Shown: one piece after another, positions 6,970 through 11,352 of the stretch
Layout: the number at the start of each line of letters is the position of its first letter
How positions within the stretch are numbered: position 1 is the first letter of the stretch
Origin: Oscillospiraceae bacterium
GTDB taxonomy: Bacteria > Bacillota > Clostridia > Oscillospirales > Oscillospiraceae
Reading direction: 5' to 3'
DNA length: 11,352 bases
Assembly: GCA_017501805.1 (NCBI GenBank)
Contig: JAFVWG010000004.1
Span: forward strand, 1-11,352
Position numbers and translations under genes: made by a program
Notes under the pieces: generated by a model
The model's input: only the letters and a program-made list of their open reading frames with translations
What the model was told of the DNA's origin: nothing
Databases searched by the model: none

Positions 6970-7009
6970 CTGCGTCCGGGCGACTGCCCGGACGCAGTTT
7001 TTTCTTTTT
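6970..7009 (+). terminator. Rho-independent terminator of the birA operon
   Basis: A perfect 12-bp GC-rich stem: CTGCGTCCGGGC (6970-6981) pairs with 6986-6997 around a GACT loop. It is followed by TTTTTT, then C and five more T. It begins 5 nt after the microprotein stop. The opposite strand has no comparable U-tract, so it should act in one direction only. Confidence 0.95.
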
Positions 7010-7012
7010 GAC

Positions 7013-7041
7013 TTGTCACATTGCGGAAAATGCGGTATCAT
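7013..7041 (+). promoter_or_regulatory. Sigma-A-type promoter for DUF4330/O-antigen-ligase-like pair
   Basis: A -35 TTGTCA (7013-7018), a 17-nt spacer and a -10 TATCAT (7036-7041). It starts within a few bases of the preceding terminator's U-tract, so the next two genes form a separate unit. The spacer contains a TGCGG direct repeat (7022-7026 and 7031-7035), which may be chance. Transcription should begin near 7048, about 50 nt before the ATG. Confidence 0.75.
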
Positions 7042-7064
7042 AGAGGATGTAAAAATTTGAAAGT

Positions 7065-7090
7065 ACGCCGACGTGTGCGGCGTGAGGAGG
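7065..7090 (+). promoter_or_regulatory. Small leader hairpin and Shine-Dalgarno site deciding the DUF4330 start
   Basis: GAGGAGG (7084-7090) lies 6 nt before the ATG at 7097 and fixes that codon as the start. An in-frame GTG at 7073 lies upstream of this SD and has no ribosome site of its own. Just before the SD, ACGCCG (7065-7070) can pair with CGGCGT (7078-7083) around a 7-nt loop. Six base pairs next to the SD might modulate ribosome access, but so small a hairpin may also be incidental. Confidence 0.55.
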
Positions 7091-7096
7091 CTGTCT

Positions 7097-7627
7097 ATGA
7101 AACTCATCAAGGACGGACGTCTGTTCGGAAAACTCAATCTCATCGACCTCGTTGTGATCCTGCTCGTGCTGGCGGTCGCGGTTTCCATGATCGTCAAGCG
7201 CAGCGGCGTGATCGACGTCGATCCGCTCGCGGGTGCGACGCAGGAACAGATCGAGTACAAGGTCATCTGCCGTATGGTGTCCAAAGTGATGCTTCCCGAT
7301 TTTGAATCCGCAGTCAAGCGCGGAGAGCAGATCATGTCCGGCGGTGAGCTGGTGGAAGACTGCTTCCTCTCGGGAGAAATGCAGGTGGAGCCGTTCTATG
7401 AGTCCTACGTGGATGCGGACGGCAAGCTGCAGCGCGCGGAATCCGAGGACTTCTGCAACGTGGTCTTCACGGTCAGCGGCACCGCGCCGTATTCGGACAA
7501 CGCCTACCACGTCGGCACCCAGGAGGTCCGTACCGGCAAGAGCCATATCCTGAAGACGAACTCGATCGAGATCACCGGCAATGTCATCAGCCTGGTCGGC
7601 ATCGATTCGGAGAAGACCTATGGCTAA
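7097..7627 (+). CDS. DUF4330-type membrane-anchored protein
   Basis: A 176-residue protein. The start, MKLIKDGRLFGKLNLIDLVV, is the hallmark of the DUF4330 family: a short positive cytoplasmic segment with GRLFGKLN, then one membrane helix (about 15-33). The remaining 140 or so residues are polar and predicted to lie outside the membrane. They are rich in beta-type stretches (IEYKVICRMVSKV, NVVFTVSGTAPYSD, IEITGNVISLVGID). No catalytic motif is visible and the function is unknown. The positive-inside rule supports N-in/C-out topology. The ATG has a strong SD; an in-frame upstream GTG was rejected. The last codons overlap the start of the O-antigen-ligase-like gene by 8 nt, implying coordinated synthesis. 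A role as an accessory or assembly partner for that enzyme is inference. Confidence 0.88.
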   Translation: MKLIKDGRLFGKLNLIDLVVILLVLAVAVSMIVKRSGVIDVDPLAGATQEQIEYKVICRMVSKVMLPDFESAVKRGEQIMSGGELVEDCFLSGEMQVEPFYESYVDADGKLQRAESEDFCNVVFTVSGTAPYSDNAYHVGTQEVRTGKSHILKTNSIEITGNVISLVGIDSEKTYG

Positions 7628-9200
7628 GCTGCTGCGCGGCAGCGTGATCTTCCGCGTTCTGTGCATCCTGTACCGATGGCTGTGGACACAGATCTCGGAA
7701 AGCTGCATTTTCGGATATATCGCCGCTTTCTGGCCGGAGAGCGGCGTGCGAAAGCTGTTCGTATCCGGCGGAGAGCGGACGCTTCACACGTCTGTCCTCT
7801 ATGCCGCCGCGGCGCGGGGCAATGCACGCCTCGCCTCCGCACACGGCTTTGGCGCCTATGTGCGCGGGAGTCTTCTCTACCGCATCCCGGCGGAGATCTT
7901 CCGCGCCGGGCGTGAGAGCTTTTTTGTCGGACGGCTGTTTGCGGACGGGCCTGCCGGGCTTGCGCTGACGCTGCTCGGATTCTATGCCGGACTGGACTGG
8001 GTGCTGCGGGATGTGCTCTCTGTTCCCGTGATCTCTTCGCTTTGGGACGAGCTGCTGCTCGCCGCCTGCCTTGTATGGATCGTATGGCATCGGATGGATC
8101 GGACGGACGCCGAAGCGCCGCGCCTGAACCCGATGGATCTGCCTGTGGCGGTGTTCCCGTGGGTCGCGCTGTGCCTGCTCATCCTCGTGTGCCCGTATCC
8201 CTCGATCAATGTGTCCGGCTACCGCGCCGCCTGCCAGTATGTGCTGTGGTTCTTTATCGTGACGCGGCTGATACGGTCGGATCGGGACTTCAAGCGCCTG
8301 TATGCGGCGCTGGTCATCTTCGCGGGACTGATCGCGCTGCACGGAATTTATCAGTTCATTGTCGCCGCACCGATCCCCGAGCACTGGACCGATCAGGCGG
8401 AGCAGAGCGTGCGCACACGCGTGTATTCCATCTTCGGAAGCCCGAATATCATGGCCGACTATATGGTGCTCTTCGCGCCGATGGCTGCCGGTCTTGCCTA
8501 TTACGCAAAGGACAAAAAACTGAAGTACGCGGCGTGGTTTGCGACCTTCTGCATGTGCTTCTCCTGCCTGTTCACGATGTCGCGCGGCGGCTGGGTGGCA
8601 ATGGCGGTGACGATCCTGATCTTTGCGCTCCTGGTGGACAGACGGCTCGTTGTGCTGATGTTTGCGGCGGCGGTTGTCGCGCTGATGCTGCCCTTTGTGG
8701 CAAGCCGGATCGGCTATCTGTTCACGGACAGCTTCGCGGAATCCACGGCGCGCGGCGGTCGCGCGGGTCGCTGGGCGATCGGTCTCAAGCTGCTGGAGGA
8801 GGCCAATCCGTTCTTCGGTGTGGGTCACGGCATCTTCGGCGGTGCGATCGCGATGCAGAATCAGGTGAATCCGCGCTGGTCGTATTTCTACCTCGACAAC
8901 TATTATATTAAGACGTTGGTCGAAATGGGCTACCTCGGACTCGGCGCGTTCATCACGACGCTCGTCGGCTGGCTGCTGACCGCCACACGCTGCCTGAAGC
9001 GCTGCTTCGACAACGCTGAGGGAAAACAGGCGGGGATGTATCCGCTCTGTGCGGGCATCTTTGCGGGACAGTGCGGTGTGCTGGTGCATTGCTACTTCGA
9101 GAACATTTTCGAAGAGCCCTATATGCAGGCGTACTTCTGGATCCTTTCCGCGATGCTGGTCTACCTCGGCTTCCTGCGGAATCGAAAAACTTCAAAATAA
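7620..9200 (+). CDS. O-antigen ligase/polymerase (Wzy_C) family polytopic membrane protein
   Basis: A 526-residue integral membrane protein with roughly ten or more hydrophobic segments, from about 112 to 517. It carries features of the Wzy/WaaL family: RVYSIFGSPNIMADYM (268-283), TMSRGGWVAM (319-328), a large loop with RAGRWAIG (381-388), then GVGHGIFG (400-407), DNYYIKTLVEMGYLGLG (426-442) and a terminal helix. Family members join or polymerise undecaprenyl-linked glycans on the outer face of the membrane. In a Gram-positive the product could be an exopolysaccharide, a teichoic-acid-like polymer or a glycosylated protein. The first 100 or so residues are unusual: a soluble-looking, Arg-rich segment before the first clear helices. 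The ATG at 7620 overlaps the DUF4330 stop region and follows GGAGA. In-frame codons from 7581 onward belong to the upstream gene's region and were not used. Confidence 0.9.
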   Translation: MAKLLRGSVIFRVLCILYRWLWTQISESCIFGYIAAFWPESGVRKLFVSGGERTLHTSVLYAAAARGNARLASAHGFGAYVRGSLLYRIPAEIFRAGRESFFVGRLFADGPAGLALTLLGFYAGLDWVLRDVLSVPVISSLWDELLLAACLVWIVWHRMDRTDAEAPRLNPMDLPVAVFPWVALCLLILVCPYPSINVSGYRAACQYVLWFFIVTRLIRSDRDFKRLYAALVIFAGLIALHGIYQFIVAAPIPEHWTDQAEQSVRTRVYSIFGSPNIMADYMVLFAPMAAGLAYYAKDKKLKYAAWFATFCMCFSCLFTMSRGGWVAMAVTILIFALLVDRRLVVLMFAAAVVALMLPFVASRIGYLFTDSFAESTARGGRAGRWAIGLKLLEEANPFFGVGHGIFGGAIAMQNQVNPRWSYFYLDNYYIKTLVEMGYLGLGAFITTLVGWLLTATRCLKRCFDNAEGKQAGMYPLCAGIFAGQCGVLVHCYFENIFEEPYMQAYFWILSAMLVYLGFLRNRKTSK

Positions 9201-9201
9201 G

Positions 9202-9231
9202 AAAAACGACGGCGAAAGCCGTCGTTTTTTT
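9202..9231 (+). terminator. Terminator between convergent genes, likely bidirectional
   Basis: AAAAACGACGGC (9202-9213) pairs with GCCGTCGTTTTT (9218-9229) around a GAAA tetraloop and continues into a T-run to 9231. It starts one base after the ligase-like stop. On the minus strand the same stem also ends in a T-run (TTTTT, then C and TTATTTT), so it can terminate the ZIP gene from the right as well. Between it and the ZIP stop (9232-9259) I see nothing else. Confidence 0.93.
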
Positions 9232-9259
9232 GCGGTGTTATCCTGATTGTCGTTTTGCG

Positions 9260-10012
9260 CTATCCGAGCAGGACATCGGTGATCAGCATAAGGCAGAATC
9301 CGACAAGCAGGGCATAGGTTGCGCCTCGCTCGTGTCCGTGGGCGTGCGTTTCGGGAATCATCTCGTCGCTGATCACGTAGAGCATTGTACCGCCCGCAAA
9401 GGCAAGCGCAAAGGGAAGCACAGCCGATGCGAGGCTGACGGCGAAGAAGCCGATCAGCGTTCCCACCACCTCGACCACTCCCGTAAGCATAGCCAGAATA
9501 AAGGTGCGCGAAGGCTTTACTCCTGCGGCGAGCATAGGCCCGATGATGACCATACCTTCGGGGATGTTCTGGAGCGCGATACCGCCTGCAATGATCAGCG
9601 CCTGCGCTGTGTCACCCGAGCCGAAGCCCACGCCTGCGGCAATACCCTCGGGCAGATTGTGAATGGCGATCGCCGTGACGAAAAGAAGTACCTTTGAAAG
9701 CTGCGGGTTGCGGTGCGTCTCAATATCCGTGCCCGCCATTTTATGCAGGTGGGGCACTATGCGGTCGATGAGGTTCAGAGCGACCGCGCCTGCGAAAATT
9801 CCCGGCACGGTGATAAGCAAACCCAAGCGGCCGCCGTACTCAACCGAGGGCAGAATCAGTCCGAGCACCGCGGCGGCGAGCATGACGCCTGCGGCAAAGG
9901 ACAGAACGATGTCCGAAAACGTGTGGGATATTTTTTTGAAGAGAAAACCGATAACCGCTCCGATGACGGTAGCCCCGCCAACGCCGAGCGCGGTGAGTAA
10001 AACGAGTTTCAT
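9260..10012 (-). CDS. ZIP-family divalent metal (zinc) transporter
   Basis: A 250-residue membrane protein of the ZIP family, GufA/BbZIP-like branch, which moves Zn2+ (possibly Fe2+ or Mn2+) into the cytoplasm. About eight hydrophobic helices are visible. The metal-binding motifs are HNLPEG at 118-123 in TM4 and QNIPEG at 148-153 in TM5. The Gln and Asn of the second motif correspond to the Q and D of the bacterial ZIP binuclear centre. A third acidic site, E181, lies in GVVEVVG. A His-containing segment (about 83-100) lies between TM3 and TM4. The segment SDEMIPETHAHGHERG (215-230) precedes the last helix and may bind metal. The ATG follows AGAAAGGAG. It lies 40 nt after the upstream unrecognised gene on the same strand, so the two may be co-transcribed. 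No Zur-type operator was identified. Confidence 0.95.
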   Translation of the reverse strand: MKLVLLTALGVGGATVIGAVIGFLFKKISHTFSDIVLSFAAGVMLAAAVLGLILPSVEYGGRLGLLITVPGIFAGAVALNLIDRIVPHLHKMAGTDIETHRNPQLSKVLLFVTAIAIHNLPEGIAAGVGFGSGDTAQALIIAGGIALQNIPEGMVIIGPMLAAGVKPSRTFILAMLTGVVEVVGTLIGFFAVSLASAVLPFALAFAGGTMLYVISDEMIPETHAHGHERGATYALLVGFCLMLITDVLLG

Positions 10013-10052
10013 ATTGGCTCCTTTCTGTACACGGGGGATGCGTCTTTTTATG

Positions 10053-11352
10053 TCAGCGGGGGATGCCGTTGGCGTCCATCCATTTGCCCTTGGCGTCGAT
10101 CAGAGTATCGAGCGCGGGGCTGCTTCGGCTGCGGAATTTCTGCAGGTACTGCCGCAGGAGAACGAGATCCTTATAGGTCAGGTCGGGGTAGTCCTGCGCG
10201 CCGTAGCTGCCGTCCGCATAGCGGCAGTAGTGCAGGTCGCTGTTTGGCTTGATCCAGTCCGCAGCGGTGTCCTCCACGGCGAGGAGCAGGCGGTCTGCCA
10301 GCGCGCCGAAGCGCGGGTCCTTGAAGTCATCCTCCAGTCGGTACAGCTGCTGGCATTCGGCAAGCTGGTGATTGAGCGAGGTGTGCGGCTCTGCGGGCAT
10401 ATTCTCCGACCAGTAGTCCGCGACGAGCCAGCCGCCGCTTTTTGTTTCGGTGTGGTGCGCTTCGGCGAAGTTCAGGAAAAATTCGGCGTAGCGGGCGATC
10501 GGATCGCGGAAGACATCGCCGCAAAGCGTTCGGAAATGGAGCAGCAGCTCCAGAAGATCCGTATTGAAGCGCGTGTCATAGAAGCCGTGCCCGATCCCGT
10601 AATCACGGGAGAGCCAGCCGCTCCTCGGCGCGGTGGGGAAGAAGCCGTGTTCGTTTTGGGTCTGTGCGGCGGAATCGAGGATCGCCGCCGTCACAAGCGG
10701 CGCTGCGGTGTTTTTGCCGATGTCCCAGCGGGTCGCCCGCGCGAGAAAGGCCGCGGGACAGCGGTAGTAGCAGTTTTCTCCGCCCGGAGTGTAATCGTCC
10801 GGCGTGAAGCGGTAGTAGCCGGAATAGCACATAAGGGACTCTCCGTCGTTGGTGAAGCGGTCCCACATCAGCGCCCAGTTGTCGTCAAACCACGTGAAGA
10901 GCGGCACGGGCGAGGAGAGCATCGTGAAGTCGATGAAGTCGGAGGTCTCGTCCCCGAAGCCGATGACGGACAGGATGATCCCCTCCGCGGTTTTCTCCGC
11001 CACGAGCTTGCCCGCAAGCTCCGGCTGATGCAGTATGACATCGTGTGTGCCGTCGATGAAGGTCATCGGAAGGCAGAAAAAACGCGTTTCGCCGTTCGGA
11101 AGCTCGATAACGGCGGTGTTGGCGCGGTATTCGCCCGCGGTGAGCGGTTCATCGAGCCGAAGGGAAAGCTCGGGATCGTACAGGTGGAGGATGCTGCCCG
11201 AGGGCAGAAGCTCGCGGTAGACAGAGCAGACGGTGTCCAAATCCACGCAGTGCTGCCGTACGGTGGTGAGGCAAATGCCGCGCTTGTCCCGATAGGTCCG
11301 CAGCTGCCGATCTTCCTCGCGGGATTCCGTCACGCGCACCGTGCCGTCCGCA
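10053..11352 (-). CDS. Unrecognised protein, N-terminus cut by the window edge; possible helical-toroid carbohydrate-active protein
   Basis: I do not recognise this gene. At least 433 residues are open and the frame continues past the right edge (ADGT before VRVTES), so the real start is probably outside. No internal start has a convincing SD. The first 140 or so visible residues look beta-rich (SILHLYDPELSLRLDEPLTAGEYRANT is split over strands ending in VILHQPEL). The rest is largely helical and rich in aromatic and acidic residues: FTWFDDNW, SGYYRFTPDDY, a GHGFYDTRFN turn, SGGWLVADYW and PHTSLNHQLAE, then paired helices to the C-terminus. This pattern resembles the alpha/alpha-toroid of glycan-processing enzymes such as C5-epimerases or lyases, but I see no diagnostic motif. 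Whether it is secreted cannot be judged without the N-terminus. It is followed 40 nt downstream by the ZIP transporter. Confidence 0.75.
   Translation of the reverse strand, partial: ADGTVRVTESREEDRQLRTYRDKRGICLTTVRQHCVDLDTVCSVYRELLPSGSILHLYDPELSLRLDEPLTAGEYRANTAVIELPNGETRFFCLPMTFIDGTHDVILHQPELAGKLVAEKTAEGIILSVIGFGDETSDFIDFTMLSSPVPLFTWFDDNWALMWDRFTNDGESLMCYSGYYRFTPDDYTPGGENCYYRCPAAFLARATRWDIGKNTAAPLVTAAILDSAAQTQNEHGFFPTAPRSGWLSRDYGIGHGFYDTRFNTDLLELLLHFRTLCGDVFRDPIARYAEFFLNFAEAHHTETKSGGWLVADYWSENMPAEPHTSLNHQLAECQQLYRLEDDFKDPRFGALADRLLLAVEDTAADWIKPNSDLHYCRYADGSYGAQDYPDLTYKDLVLLRQYLQKFRSRSSPALDTLIDAKGKWMDANGIPR

Noticed and set aside
7073..7096. Upstream GTG start for the DUF4330 protein
   Set aside because: The SD GAGGAGG lies between this GTG and the ATG at 7097, and the family's N-terminus begins at the latter.
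7587..9089. A 500-codon minus-strand open frame opposite the ligase-like gene
   Set aside because: Charged, His- and Arg-rich shadow of a hydrophobic membrane protein. No start signal.
1..11352. CRISPR, mobile element, prophage, toxin-antitoxin or tRNA content
   Set aside because: No repeat arrays, integrase/transposase motifs, attachment sites or cloverleaf-type sequence were seen. This was checked by eye only.

Overview
The window is a dense, GC-rich (roughly 60% by eye) bacterial chromosomal segment. It most resembles a Clostridia genome, probably an Oscillospiraceae/Ruminococcaceae-type gut or rumen bacterium. The support is the gene order recJ-rel-dtd-MBL hydrolase-hemZ, a membrane zinc-ribbon protein of a type I associate with Clostridia, DUF4330, good Shine-Dalgarno sites and sigma-A-like promoters. 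No rRNA, tRNA, CRISPR array, insertion sequence or integrase is visible. The taxonomic call is inference from family recognition, not from a search.

Region 1 (1-5422, minus strand) is one long cluster read from right to left. It starts at a strong extended -10 promoter (5456-5484) and runs recJ (GTG start), rel (11-nt overlap), dtd (3-nt gap), a glyoxalase-II-like metallo-beta-lactamase hydrolase (ATGA overlap) and the first 44 codons of a probable hemZ (ATGA overlap), which leaves the window. It joins ssDNA exonuclease activity, (p)ppGpp stringent control, D-aminoacyl-tRNA proofreading, an unassigned hydrolase and a radical-SAM haem enzyme. The apt gene that often sits between recJ and rel in Firmicutes is absent.

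Region 2 (5544-7009, plus strand) is a divergent operon with its own promoter. It encodes a two-helix membrane protein with a C-terminal zinc ribbon, a biotin-protein ligase without the DNA-binding domain, and a 51-residue membrane microprotein. It ends at a perfect 12-bp-stem terminator.

Region 3 (7013-9231, plus strand) is a two-gene unit with a TTGTCA-17-TATCAT promoter. It encodes a DUF4330 single-pass membrane protein and, overlapping it, a polytopic O-antigen-ligase/Wzy-type protein. It ends at a hairpin terminator that also suits the convergent genes. This is the least understood module and may handle a surface polymer.

Region 4 (9260-11352, minus strand) holds a ZIP-family metal transporter. 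About 40 bp upstream of it lies a gene I do not recognise, truncated by the window edge at its 5' end, whose C-terminal part looks like a helical toroid.

Most of the window is housekeeping. I do not see a defence system, a mobile island or a clearly new multi-gene machine. The best leads are the DUF4330/ligase pair, the microprotein, the unrecognised 3'-end gene and the uncharacterised hydrolase fixed between dtd and hemZ.
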